From Pectinophora gossypiella (taxonomy: Eukaryota > Arthropoda > Insecta > Lepidoptera > Gelechiidae): DNA of 64,000 nt. The position numbers and the translations under genes were made by a program. The notes below the pieces were generated by a model. That model saw only the letters and a list, made by a program, of their open reading frames with translations, was not told where the DNA came from and ran no database searches. The stretch spans positions 3,844,001-3,908,000 of the forward strand of contig NC_065407.1 of assembly GCF_024362695.1 (NCBI RefSeq), in the 5' to 3' direction. Every line of letters starts with the position of its first letter. Position 1 is the first letter of the stretch. Positions 52,121 through 63,699 of this stretch are shown one piece after another.

Positions 52121-53209
52121 CGGTCACGAGCATTAATATGTATATGTCACCGTAAAATTGTAAATAACGTTAGATTATAATCTATCGATTTGAATCTCGC
52201 GAGATTGTGAACTGTCGAATAATTATGAATCGTATCATATTGCTTACAATTTAACGTATTATTTTTCGGTAGATTATAATTTATCGAAGTGAAACCGTCA
52301 AATTGTGATACGAAACGCACCTCGCGTGCTATACCATAGAGTTACAAAACTATTAGAGTGAGCATAATGTTAATTTGCGATTCTCTTAAAATGCATAAAT
52401 GTTTTCGTCATAATTTTAATTATCATAATCCTTTTTGCATAACGTTTTTTAGCATAATAGTTTTACTTTCCCATAATAACATCTAGGAATACTGGTTTGT
52501 TAGGTATAACTTATTTTTGGGATTAATAAGTAGATATCCATAATTCTTTTTTAGAATAATAGTGTTTTGTCATAATTTTTACAAGGCATAACAGTAGGTT
52601 AGGGTGCGGCGGGGGTGGCCCTTGGGCCACCCCTATGCCGCCAGCATGTTTATCTTACACACGAAAAGTATACTGAATGATACGTTTCAGATTTTTTAAT
52701 TTTGATACATTTTTTCTTACCATGTGATGTCAGGATTATTGATTACTCACTAAATAATTAATAAATACGTACTTGATTTCACAATCTTGAAGAGCATTTA
52801 GTTTATTTGACTGACACCTGTGTTTTATTCCTAACTCTATGGACACAGAACGGTCTATTGTAAGGCCGACCAATCAGGGACAGCCGTCGGACAGTTGACA
52901 ATTTGACAATTGTAAGATTGTGATTTAACAGTTTTACTTCGATAGATTATAATCTGACGAATAATAATACGTTAAATTGTAAGCAGTATATTACGTTTCA
53001 CAATTTTTCGACAGTTCACAATCTCGCGAGATAGATTATAATCTAACGTTATTTACAATTTTACGGTGACATATATACAGTATACAATTTGGTACCATGT
53101 CACATTAACTTTTTTGACAAATTGCACTGTAAGGCTCACTAAATGTCAAATATGTTAGTGCGACAGAGTCCTAAAATGGGTATATTATATTGCTCATGAG
53201 TCATGACTG
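52121..53209 (-). mobile_element. TA-flanked MITE family G (copy 5), split by a foldback element
   Basis: It starts CGGTCACGAGCATTAATATG and ends ATGAGTCATGACTG with TA on each side. The two parts are separated by the 0.93-kb element 52145-53071. Confidence 0.88.
52145..53071. mobile_element. 0.93-kb foldback element with about 170-bp inverted ends
   Basis: Ends TGTCACCGTAAAATTGTAAA and ATTTACAATTTTACGGTGACA match for about 170 bases per side with a 10-base insertion in the left arm. The flanks are TATA-like on both sides. The interior has no ORF but has CATAA motifs at about 15-bp spacing (52394-52472) and a perfect GGGGTGGCCC/GGGCCACCCC hairpin at 52612-52633. Confidence 0.9.
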
Positions 53210-53211
53210 TA

Positions 53212-53400
53212 CATGGCCCAAATGGGGGATGTCCTTGGAAATGATCTAATAAGTACGATCTACTGAACAGGTGTGCGTGTATAAAACGACTTATGAATGT
53301 AGAGGAAGCGAGATAAATATGTATCTACATATTTATCTTAATATGTATCTTACATATTTTTCTTACCACGGTGGGAAGTAGGCGTGAGTTTATTTATGTA
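53212..53400 (+). pseudogene. LINE C-terminal relic (family T)
   Basis: GGGGGATGTCCTTGGAAATG, AATGTAGAGGAAGCGAGATA and CACGGTGGGAAGTAGGCGTG align with 63700-63885. A TATGTATCT stretch is duplicated inside. Confidence 0.55.
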
Positions 53401-53727
53401 TGTAAGTTTACTTATTTCACTGTTTCTTTTTTCTATATTTGGAAAACAGAACGCGGTCAACTGTTGCTACGAAAACAGGTAGAACATCAGACAGTTTATT
53501 TTGGTCACGATTATTTTTTATAGTCCGTCTGCTGTCACCAGAAATAATCAGTCAAGTGAGAGTAACAGTTCCAGTGAACGGTCCCTTCACAGACCCTTGT
53601 CAACCAACGACAACTCGAAGCCTAAAGATTTTTTCAACTGGCAATGTGGCAATTATGTATACCCGGCAATTCTTGCAGAAACTGAGAATTATTGGCTAAT
53701 TGTGCAATTTTTATTCTCTTGTGTAGG

Positions 53728-53800
53728 TTGTTAAGATCAATAACCAACCTTATCAACCCTGGTCTCAGGATTATTCATTCAAGATGTAACGGCTACATAC
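53728..53800 (-). repeat. SINE family A, decayed 3' part
   Basis: TAACCAACCTTATCAACCCT and GGTCTCAGGATTATT in reverse; the rest is eroded. Confidence 0.5.
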
Positions 53801-53804
53801 TTAA

Positions 53805-54175
53805 GCAAAAAAATGGTGGTCGAAACCGGTTGCATAACAACGAGATGCCTATTTGATTCGCCCGGGTTATATATTCCCACACTCATTCGTTTTAAATTGA
53901 ACAACTGTCAATGGGGTTGTTTGCAACTAGTCAAATCAGTTACCTACTTTTTACTAAACGTCAAAACACGAAATTAGTATGGAATATGCATGAAAAAGCT
54001 TTTTTGTCGACTTTAGATCAGTCTTTATTTAGTAATCAGAATTTAATAATTTATCTTTGATCTAGGAACCTACCCAATTATCCGTTCCTTTTCTTTTGTT
54101 GGATAAGAAAATGTATAACTTAAAATTGAGATGGTTAATTTGTGTCTACTGGATGCAGCACCATTACCTTCTCCT
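53805..54175. mobile_element. foldback element family I (copy 4), with element Q inside
   Basis: CGAGATGCCTATTTGATTCG and GGATAAGAAAATGTATAACT belong to family I. CAACTAGTCAAATCAGTTAC to CAGAATTTAATAATTTATC (53935-54060) belongs to family Q. Confidence 0.65.
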
Positions 54176-54273
54176 ATATTTTAATGTGTAATTATAAGTC
54201 CCTCTCGCTCTTCGAGTTAGTTAAATAGTTAGTTATAAGAGGATAAGCAGCAAGGCCAAAGAGCGGAAGTTAT

Positions 54274-57200
54274 CGAGGGTTGAAAGCCAAATGGGTTTAA
54301 GCGACATTTTGGGCGAAATTGACTTATATATATATTCGGAATCAGCGATTTTTTCCGCGTCGACTGATCTTGGTTTCAGATCAATCGAAGCTACTTTTTG
54401 GCGCTTCAACCAATTAGCACTTTGGGTACATTTTTAAAAACCCGTGTTTCAACCGACAAAAAAATGCACAAAATTCTGGGCGGGTGGCAAATCAGTCGTA
54501 TTCCGGGATATGAGTCGGTCACATAAGCTGTTATGTCTTTTCATTTTCATGATTTGAAGTCTGTTAAAGCGTTTTCCCTGACAGTGTTTTGTTATAGATA
54601 AGTCGGTTAAATCATTTGTCCTTAGACGAAACGAAAATAGATTTGGCGCTTAAATCTTTATGCTTTAATCCAGATTTTATAAATATTGTCGCTTCAACCG
54701 TTTTGCCTTCGACAGTTTAAAAGTAAAATTGGCACTTGAACTGTTTTGCCTTTACCGAAAATATTCATAGAATTTGACTTCAGCTATTTATGCTACATTT
54801 TTTTAAATTTTTTGTCGTATAAAACAACTATCATTTTCTTTTGAAAGGACTTAAAACGTTTTTCCAAAACAAAAAAGAAATAATGTTAACATTTCAGTCA
54901 TCGCAATTTTGTATGAAACCTTGTGCCCGCATCACTTCAACATATCAAAATAAGTATGGGCAGGTCCTGGTTGGGCGGTTCACACAGCTAAAAATTACGA
55001 TTGGGAAGACCGGGAGTGTGCGTGTCATCATGTCACCCAAGCCGTATTCGTTGATGGTGACTTATATTTGTGTCTATCCCAAGTCGGTGTTGAACCGAAC
55101 TTCGAATTGAAGATCTGGTAACATGGCATACAATCAAGCTGGCCAGCCGAGTTTACCGTGTAATTGTAGGAAGGTTTCCGTTGAGTTTTCCGTATTTGGC
55201 GTCTTGGACTAAGATTTTCGAGGACTATATCACGCGCTATTCCAGGGTCAGACACACTCATCCCAACTATCAGTTGGCATGTTGAAAGCCACATGTTTGC
55301 GCTTGAGTACGTCTTTGTACCGCAGGTATTGTCCACCTTGTTTACAGTTCCTTCTAGACACCTCGAAATAGAAAACCTTTCTGTCATCCATTCGCATGAC
55401 GTGACCGCACCATCGTAGGTGATGTTTTATGATGAGAGCTTCTATTCCGAATATGCCAGAACGACGTAATACTCCTATTATTGGAAAACCATCTTGCCGC
55501 TTTATGCGAAGGATGGACCTTAGACATTTAAAGGGTTACGTATCAAGTACGCCGCTGAGACTTTGTACACTAATATTTTAAGTTTTCCAAAGGCTGCAAC
55601 CGCACCTGTTATCCGGGCTGGCAACTTCGATGACTTTGGAGTCATTTCATATTTGAGAACCCAAATATTTTAATTTTGAAACTTCCTCCAGCTCAGCGCC
55701 ATTTAAAGCAACATTGGAAGAAGCTACATCCCCGAAGCATCCTCTGGATGGTTATTTTAAAAGGGTTTTGCACAAAACTATAAATATTCTGGTGTATGAC
55801 TTAATTGAATCGGCCATTCCTCGGCCAGTTTGGTTAACTGACGCATAGATGTCAGACGTGAGAGATCAAAAATGATCTTATTCATTTTAGCCTTAATTTC
55901 AATTAAGCTATAAATAACAATTCCACAGATTATCCCACTTATGCGTGATACAGAAGCGATATATAAAGAAAATAGACTAGGAACCATGGCTCCATGTGTT
56001 ATGACACAGCCTTGTTTCGCGCCGTAGGTAACGACGAATAGCTCTGAAAAGTTCTGAAAGTTCTGTTCTGAAATCAAACTGTCGTCATCATGTCGTCATG
56101 ATATTGTCGTATCAGGATAAGTCATAACTTTTCAGGACAATCTGTTTTCTTTAGAGCAATCCACAAGCCGCGTGAAGCCTCACGCAGCACATAACAAAGG
56201 CCGATGTTGTTCAAGCCTTTTGGCCTGAATCTGTTTAATAACAAAACCGTACCCCCATATCTCTGTCCGGACAAAATCATCATTGGGTTTCCGGAAGTAC
56301 CATTTCTGCATCACGGGATAGAATAACGTTAAGGCTAAAATTTAATATCGATCGCCATCGACTCGCAAAGAGGAAGAAGGCTAAAATCATTCCAGCAGCT
56401 GACTCCCATATCTTCAGGATGAGTTTGTATAACCAGTTATTAATGTGTAGGCATATTATACAGTTCAGATGGTATTTTTGATGTGTTGGTATTCGTCATC
56501 CTTCTTAGCGCGGTAAGAAGTTCTTCAAAGGTCGGGGGTGCCGCTAGATCTTAAGCGAAACCCCCGACCTTGTTGTAACAAACTCGACCGATATGTTGTA
56601 ACAAACAAGTCACTATTGGGATTACTATTGGGATTTAAGACATCGTTAAAATGTGTCCAAAGCGCTGCTAATAAGTCTTTCTGATCAGTGAGGCGTTGGG
56701 TCTTTTCCTTGTTGTAGATTGAAACTCTCTTCAAAGTTTGTGGCCGAAAACAGTCTTGAAGCTGTCGAAAATCTACCGGAACTGGATTGATAGGAATCAG
56801 CATAGAGCTGAATTTTTATTCCACCTGGCATTTGTTTTTGAGACATATGGTGACAGAAAAGCCCGCCTGTAGTTCCCCACGAGCTGATTTTCACGTTAGA
56901 ACCATCGCACCAATCTTAGTTTTGCGGTCTGGTTTACCAACCAATAACTTCGGTAGAGCAGAGCACAGCTATAAAAATGCTCGGCAAAGGAACACCATCT
57001 ATTTATTATTATTATCAACTATATTATCTCATCGACAGATGTGTCTGCTGCGATGTCCGACGTATCTCGGCTTTAAAAGCATGATCGAGTTCTGTTATTG
57101 TTTGTCAACTTCGACGGTATCTTATGGCCAGCTCGAAGTGGAGGTTTTAGGCGCAAATGTAACAGAAATTTTGATCAAACAAGTCGCTGATCTACCCACC

Positions 57201-58202
57201 CCTGGCCGCCTCTTAATATGAGAGCAATCAGTACTTCACTGCAGTCTGTCCTAGTACCGCGTACCATCTAGTAGGAGCCAGTGCTTGAAACTTGCATCCA
57301 GCCACGTGGTCTTAAATTTTTCATATAAAATTTTTCATACAGTAAATCGGAATCTTAAATTTTTCATACAGTAAATCGGAAACAGGTTGTGATAGTGAGA
57401 TTAAACTCAGCACAGAGTATAAGCATATTAAGTCTTTTTCAAAGCTATTTGTTTCTTTTATTGCCCGCATTCAGTTGGTGACAGTCATCTGTCATCCGCC
57501 ATCATACGCGGTTTACCATATACTTAAAAAATCGAATTAAGCATGTGTAACAATCTTTATGGTTATATTCTAGATCCTGTTTCTTAATTATATCGATTTA
57601 CTCATTATATCCGCCGTGATTTTTCCTAATATTGTAAGGTACAAATATCTGTAAATGCCTTGCCCGACTAAAATCTCTCCCAGGAAAAACGGCTTAAGGA
57701 CCGACTTTATTTCCGATCTTACTAATATTTGGATTTCATACAATTGAAATTAGTAGCGGATGGTCACTTAAGATATTTTCCTTCCCTGTCATATAACCTT
57801 TTATGGAGGTTAAGCTGATTTGCCTCTAGTCTTCTTTTTTTAAGAAGTCGTTTAACTCATTTAGCTTTAGTCAAACTAATAAGTGAGAGGTCTCTTAAAG
57901 CATTTTGCTTTTAGCCAATATTTGGCTCTAGTGGATATCAACCGTTTTTCCTTCAACTGTAATTTAGTTCAATTGAGCCATTTTGTATTAAGCGACTTCT
58001 AAAATCTATAACTGATGTGTTTTTCGAACCAAATAAATACAGAATTGTGCAACGTTTAATTTAAAATAATTCTTAGCATTTTGAACACTTTTGATTCAGT
58101 AGTTTTTTTTATATGAATTTTTTTCGAAAAAATAAAACTTTAAATGGCTCTCCTGTAAAGTTCACAAAATGTCGCTTAAACCCATTTGCCTTTCAACCCT
58201 CG
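54274..58202. mobile_element. 3.9-kb inverted-end element with motif-rich arms
   Basis: The left end CGAGGGTTGAAAGCCAAATG and on is the inverse of the right end, with one difference in 38 bases. The flanks TTAT and TTAT suggest a short target duplication. Both arms hold degenerate copies of a motif like CGCTTCAACCGTTTTGCCTT, for example near 54400, 54562, 54602, 54646, 54689, 54731, 57846, 57892, 57938 and 58172. The right 237 bases recur at 1166-1402. The middle holds a broken LINE. No transposase is seen. I cannot place it in a known superfamily. Confidence 0.75.
55100..56820 (-). pseudogene. broken non-LTR retrotransposon inside the 3.9-kb element
   Basis: In minus-strand order, 56800-56525 reads LTDQKDLLAALWTHFNDVLN, a linker segment before the reverse transcriptase. 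56080-55790 has VTYGAKQGCVITHGAMVPSL, a degraded form of the NGVKQGCVLAP palm block, then FSLYIASV. 55440-55130 in other frames reads GHVMRMDDRKVFYFEVSRRN, then GGQYLRYKDVLKRK, the usual C-terminal stretch of this LINE group. Stops and frameshifts break it throughout, and the YxDD block is not visible. ORFs on + here, including the 144-aa one at 56787-57221, are antisense. Confidence 0.75.
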
Positions 58203-58514
58203 TTATAATGTTACTCGGACAATTTCATGCAAATTGGGTTTTGGCTTAGCGAGTTGGCAACTTTTGTTTGAACTAGCTACTATCATCGCGAGACGGTCTG
58301 TGTTGGTTAAGCAAGTTGGGTCTTTTTAGTTACAGTGGAATTGTTTTTTCCAACCTGTAGTTTACTCGAAGTACATTTATTTCTGTAAAAAGCATGCTGC
58401 CATTTTGCTTTGGGCTCAAAAAGCCTTATAAAAAAATAGGAGTGTGTATTTACTACCTTAAACTTGGCCTGTTTTCCCTTCGATTGCAAAGGCCTGGGGC
58501 CTAATCGTGTAGGT

Positions 58515-58745
58515 AACTCAGATTCTATCTTCTTCTTCTTTTCGAGGCAATGGTAGACTTGTACAGTACCCTCCCAGTATTTGGCTATAGAAATAGCATT
58601 ATTAGTAACCAGAATCAAGTCTTCCCGCGTACAGGGCAAGACGGGCAAGAGGTGTTCCATGTTTTGAGGAACCGTTCCACACTTCACACTCCAAGTCACA
58701 CATCCTGTGATTGGTTGAAACTGACAACTCATGTGAATTGATTAA
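58515..58745 (-). pseudogene. 3' end of the AAG-tailed LINE
   Basis: The minus strand reads KCGTVPQNMEHLLPVL, then PCTREDLILVTNNAISIAKY and WEGTVQVYHCL, ending near an (AAG)n tract at 58525-58540. It shares the CGTVPQ-MEHL motif with 28470-28617. The ORF is open for 141 codons, but the part after the AAG tract is not element coding. Confidence 0.65.
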
Positions 58746-58784
58746 AATTTAGCCTAGCTATGATTCTAGATCTGGATTAAGACA

Positions 58785-58920
58785 ATAGTCCTGAGGATGC
58801 CCAGTTGGGCACGGACCTCAACTCAGGACATCATCTGAGAAGATTATATTTGAAAGAATTAATCGACTGTAGTGGGTTGGTAGCGATAAGCGCTGAATAT
58901 ATCGGGGTTCTGAAGTGTGC
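58785..58920 (+). repeat. repeat family L, partial
   Basis: TGAGGATGCCCAGTTGGGCA, AGGACATCATCTGAGAAG and TCGACTGTAGTGGGTTGGTA. Confidence 0.7.
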
Positions 58921-59700
58921 GTTGTCGCAATATTCGATGTTCAGCAGCTGAATTTTACCCAGTATTTCATTTTCTTTATACCTAGTTCAGCTCAGAAGTT
59001 GCATTTTTAAATAAACAGTAAGTATTACGTTGCGACGGTCCAATAAACACGGAGATGTATTTTTACGTCGCTTGCAAATTACCATAATGCTGCAAAATTT
59101 ACGACTCGCCATGCCGACACGTAATTTGTTCACAATAGAACATTTTCTCCCTGAAATATTACGACAAGAAATGCCTTAGGCTTTTCATCATAATGTATAG
59201 TTAACAACTTGACGAGACTTTAAAATAATTGGTAACGATTTGCATCACAATTGTCTTCGTAATTATTATAGTTAATAACTTTGAATCAAGATGGAAATGT
59301 ATGTACTTATATATTATATAGGTGAAATGAATGTTATCTATCTACGTGCTTATTTGATACGGTCTTGTCATTATATTGGCAACTTAAAGCAGTTGCGATT
59401 TATTTTCATAGATGATTTCTCTATCTGCGTGACTGCGTGAAAAAATAAATGAAAAAAGTTAACAAAAAAGTATTTTATGTATATAAGTAGGAATCTAGCT
59501 AAGAAATAAATTTAGTCCAAAACCAGTCTACAATAAATCATGTCAAAAAAATGACCCTAATCCCTTTGCTGTGGTGGTTTGAGGGACGCTTTTGCTAACA
59601 ATTTGTCACGTTTTGACAATACAACAAAAATACACTTTATGGCACACAAAGGTTACAAATATACACCAAGAGCCACGGTCTTGTCGGTGAAGCGTTCTTC
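58920..59700. other. no recognised feature
   Basis: AT-rich; no ORF or repeat partner that I noticed. Confidence 0.5.
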
Positions 59701-59711
59701 ATTCTTCATTC

Positions 59712-60002
59712 TTGTCTATCAAGGACCAGTTCTTTAAGACACAAAGTACACAAAGGTTGATACAACAATTTAGACTAGAAATTGTCTTGCCCGCATGTAC
59801 TCGTTCGGCGGCTCACGGTAAGTATAAGACTTTAGTGTGGAATGTTCGGAGTGTTCGCCTTTGGTTTTGGTTTCATACAAGACCATTAATCCGGCGGCCC
59901 CAGGGGGAACCAGAGTCTTTTTCTCTGCCCTCTACTGGGGAAATTCCTGTTCGGCGCGTCCTTGCCGCGGGGGGCGCCTCTTACTTCAGTAGGCCGGAGT
60001 GA
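59712..60002 (+). CDS. 96-codon ORF before repeat R, probably mobile-element derived
   Basis: The frame runs into a GC-rich stretch that encodes PRRPQGEPESF-like and GEIPVRRVLAAGGASYFSRP segments, then a stop. I do not recognise it. Base composition changes sharply at about 59880 to GC-rich, as in the following repeat R. The later half may be the last codons of the element whose 3' untranslated part is repeat R. The ATG is uncertain. Confidence 0.25.
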   Translation: MSIKDQFFKTQSTQRLIQQFRLEIVLPACTRSAAHGKYKTLVWNVRSVRLWFWFHTRPLIRRPQGEPESFSLPSTGEIPVRRVLAAGGASYFSRPE

Positions 60003-60039
60003 GATGGTTGCTGAGTTCGGATAGGAACCCAGACGGACA

Positions 60040-60355
60040 GATACGGGTGCAGTTCTCAACGGTTGCAGAGGCGAAGATGGAAGCCACCGGTATGGTAATG
60101 CAGGACGGAAGGGGCAAGTCTTAGGTACTGTAACCTGGAACCTGAAAAAGTAGTAACTGTCAGTACTATTCAGAGGCGGAGGACAGGAGGCCTAGTACGG
60201 CTTTGAAATAGACTACTCTGGGCGCCGTCGCACTCGCGTCAGACAGAGCACTACAGGGCGGAAGGCAAGAGGGGAAACCGCTGCCCTATTTTGTACTAAA
60301 AAGTAGCATGGAGAATGTTACACTGACAAGAGCGTGGCTCTTTTAGTGAGTGAGA
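60040..60355. repeat. dispersed repeat family R
   Basis: GCAGGACGGAAGGGGCAAGT, CTACTCTGGGCGCCGTCGCA and CAAGAGCGTGGCTCTTTTAG. A complete copy. Confidence 0.75.
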
Positions 60356-60784
60356 GTTGGGAGTGTGGTAAAGCTAAAGCAATATCTGCGAAGTAGCTGA
60401 ACTGCTAGCCAGGCGCTTCTATTCTCTTCATCTTAATATAATCAAAAAGGGACAACAGGGAAAGGGACAATCAACATTGTCGACTAGCTCTTTTGCGCAT
60501 CAGATCAGGTGCAGTAATAACTTCGTTAAGCCACCCCAAAAGGCCTTAATCCTTCGGTCCATAAGCAACTTGGAACAATTTAACCTTACTCCAAAATCCT
60601 GTAACTCTATTAATTCGAACTTCGAAGGCCTGTTTTGGCAGTGCACGTCTGTACATCAAATTGTCTGTTGATTTGAATGTTTAGTAATCCTCTCAGATAT
60701 AGTTAGATGCCATCACAAATCTGTATCTCAGTGATAGATACTAAATAAATTAGTTATATTAGTATAGTTTATGTTCTTTGTAAG

Positions 60785-60850
60785 CAAAACAAGTGTGTAA
60801 GGATCGAAGCAAATGGAATTCTATTGTCTCTGCTTACGGCTTTTTGGCGG
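60785..60850 (+). pseudogene. LINE family T scrap
   Basis: GTGTGTAAGGATCGAAGCAA and ATGGAATTCTATTGTCTCTG. Confidence 0.45.
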
Positions 60851-61149
60851 GAGACGGGAACGGGATAGTTGCTTTCTTCATTGAATAATCTAAATAATTA
60901 ATATGAAGTGGTGTTTTGTGGTTTATGATCGCATTAAGTTAGTCGGAAGACATTCGCAAATGTTATTATGTTGGAGTATTCAATAAACAAAGTGTATCTG
61001 CCTATTTTCGCTTCGTGGCAGGAAGCCGCTTCATAACTCGAAAGTTTATGCGGACTTTTGAGTTAATTCGTTTGGGGTTCGGAGTAGGAGTCTACTCCGA
61101 GGGTGGGGGCTTAGGTTTCATCATCATCATCTTTCATCATTTCATCAAT

Positions 61150-61285
61150 CATCAAGAAAAAAAATACGTAAGACATGGCTGTATGGGCATAGTTCCCTTT
61201 GCCTTACCCTTCGGGGAAAACCAAAACAAAAAAAAATGTCTCTGCTTACCCCGGTGGAAAGTAGGTGTGAGTTTATGTATGTTCT
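61150..61285 (+). repeat. repeat scrap next to a LINE T end
   Basis: AGACATGGCTGTATGGGCAT, CTTACCCTTCGGGGAAAACC, then GTCTCTGCTTACCCCGGTGG as in family T. The 138-aa ORF 61015-61431 runs through these repeats and is not supported as a gene. Confidence 0.4.
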
Positions 61286-61956
61286 TTGTAAGCACATTAA
61301 AAAAAATAACATTTCGTCAGTTTGTAAGTACCAACTTGTTACTTACAAGTTTGTATCTATCTTCAACTTCAACTTTATGGTTGTATGGCAACCGGTCGTG
61401 TATCTATCTTATTGGGCCTGTGTATTCTTAGGAACCGCCCACAGTTTGGGCACATTACCCTAACAAAATGTCAATAATATTAAAATTTTAATACAAACCA
61501 AGCAAGGGCAAAGGTATAAATATCATTCAGCCTACTTTAGGAGATTTTTTTTTTAAATTTAAATGAACAACTGCATGCAAAAAAAAATATTCAAATCTGT
61601 TTTTTTTTTATAATAGCATAAGATTTCATATAAAAGTTACATACACAATTTTGTATGTATTGTCCGGGGTGTGGTAGAACTGAAGCAATGTCCGCGAAGT
61701 GACTGAACTGGCGCGTCCATTCTCTTTGTTTCAAAGTGTTGTTACTTTTGTGAATACAGTGGTCATTTTGTTTGTGCTTTGTTTTCTTGTATTTCTTTTT
61801 TTTATGTGGTAACATTGGAATCAAAACTTGAAACACGTAGATTGTGCAATTAATTGGACTTTGCTTGAACTGAGTAAATAAAAGACGTGAATGAAAGTTT
61901 AAAAAACATTAATTTATTAACTGAAATTTTACATTTATTCTTAAAATGTTTAACAT

Positions 61957-62068
61957 CATCTCTCTAGCATTATCCCGTTTTCCACAGGGTCCGCTTACCT
62001 AACCTGAGGATTTGACAGGTCCGGTTTTGCTGACATTCCAACCCGCGAAGGGAGAACCAAAAAAGTAA
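61957..62068 (-). repeat. SINE family D, 3' part
   Basis: CTAGCATTATCCCGTTTTCC, CTAACCTGAGGATTTGACAG and CGCGAAGGGAGAACC in reverse. Confidence 0.8.
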
Positions 62069-62411
62069 CAACGAATAAAATACATAAAAATTTATTTATA
62101 TAAAAATATTCTACCATATAAAACGTATCTTTGGTTGTTTAGAAGTAAGTACAGGCAACTTTTAAATCAGATACCTACTTAATTTCATAAATATCAATTT
62201 TTCAGCAGACCAACGAAGGTTGAAACATTTTTAAATATATAAAGCTACTTAAATAAGTTGTTACAAACTTTGGTAAACATTTTACACTTCTTCAATATTT
62301 CAATGGCGGCCCTAGCAAAATATTTAGGTGGTGCAAGTCCTCAAAGCGGCGCCCCTCAGCCTCCCAAAATTGAAATGTTTTCAATTAGTTTGGGGCCTCC
62401 CGGTGTGAGTT

Positions 62412-62583
62412 TTCATCATCACCAGCCCATTAACGTCCCCACTGCTGGGGCACGGGCCTTCCCTATGGATGGATAAAGAGATCTGGCCTTAAACCACCAC
62501 GCGGGCCCAGTGCGGATTGGTGGTTATTAACGACTGCTAATGCAGCCGGGACCAACGGCTTAACGTGCTTTCCGAAGCACGAA
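62412..62583 (-). repeat. SINE family C, 5'-truncated
   Basis: CCCATTAACGTCCCCACTGC, AACCACCACGCGGGCCCAGT and AACGGCTTAACGTGCTTTCC. The tRNA/5S head is missing. Confidence 0.85.
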
Positions 62584-62665
62584 TGGTGTGAATTTTATGT
62601 GGCCGCAATCTAACCCGATCAAGTTAGTTTGCGGCCAGGGTGAACCAATCTTGGTTGATTTTGCA

Positions 62666-62677
62666 CCCCCCCCCCCC
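62666..62677. repeat. poly(C) run
   Basis: Twelve C in a row inside the TIR element. Confidence 0.9.
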
Positions 62678-63194
62678 ATTTTCGGCGCCCGATGCGGTGG
62701 TTCACCTTGCACCGCCCTAAGGCCGCCACTGAATACCTGGACTTTTTAATCAAAAATTTTAATAAACTGTATGAAAAATCCCACTTTTCAGAACATAAGT
62801 GTCTGTTATTTTTTTTTTGCCCATTTGTGGGTCAGGCTAAGATCATAAGACCATGCTGCCTAAATAAGTGCCTGTCCACAATTTTCTAACTATAATTTTA
62901 TTATTAATACATTGGCAAAGATACATTGGTGATTCAGTTTAATACTGATCAGCAAGATCTGTTTGACAGATTTTATTGCTGATCAGCTAACTTGTTTGAG
63001 CTTTGATTCCGGTGTTCCAAGGTTTTCAGCTTCAGCAAGCGTGTCTGGTAGTTTACTTCCAAGAGTCTCAGGTTGTGTAAGGATCAGGAGACCAGATATC
63101 AGCCCCATACAGCCGAATAGTATTGATGGTAATCCTAGCCAATATTCTCTCTGTAAAGATGAAAAAGTATATTAATAATTATGTATATTGGTCA

Positions 63195-63252
63195 TATTGC
63201 TCTAATAGAAAGCTTGGTTGAATAACCCATTGGGATATAGTTGTGAGATTAT
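63195..63252 (+). repeat. SINE family F scrap
   Basis: CTCTAATAGAAAGCTTGGTT and CCCATTGGGATATAGTTGTG. Confidence 0.5.
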
Positions 63253-63699
63253 TTTATAATTATGTATATTAATACTGAAAAGACGTAAAAGTATATTTAT
63301 AGCTGATAGTTACAGGATGTCTTTCATGTTTATGAATAGCACAGAATTGGCAAATTAGGAAAATAATAATAGGAATGTAGGTTTTCTTTTTATTTTATAT
63401 TGGCCTAGAAAAACACCTTTTTAAAACGTACTTCCAACAATAGCGCAAACCACAAAGTATTTCATAATATAATTATTATGTTTATTATACATTTTACCAT
63501 TATTAATTTCCAGGAAAAAATAATACACATAAAAATACATGTCACATTATGTAAAAGCATATAAAAATAAATTATCATTAATTTGACCTTCAACGACTTT
63601 GTTAAAGACGAATAAAAGTTATTTATAATTTCGCTAAAATTTTATATAGGTCTCTTTATGATGGACTCAAAATAAAATATATTATAAGTAGTAGGAAGA

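Larger units (their letters stand above)
62301..62731. mobile_element. GC-rich TIR element containing a SINE
   Basis: Ends CAATGGCGGCCCTAG and CTAAGGCCGCCACTG are inverted. The arms continue as AGCGGCGCCC against GGCGCCCGATGCGG. A SINE C copy fills 62412-62583. Confidence 0.75.

Noticed and set aside
55028..55387. 119-aa ORF on minus as a gene
   Set aside because: A different frame of the same strand gives the LINE C-terminal motifs (GHVMRMDD and GGQYLRYKDV), so this ORF is an off-frame shadow of a dead LINE.
56787..57221. Longest open frame in the window (144 aa, +)
   Set aside because: It runs antisense to and upstream of a broken LINE inside a repeat, shows no domain, and the frame is likely chance.
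61015..61431. 138-aa ORF on +
   Set aside because: It passes through a (CAT)n-like tract and several known repeat pieces, with low-complexity product and no domain.
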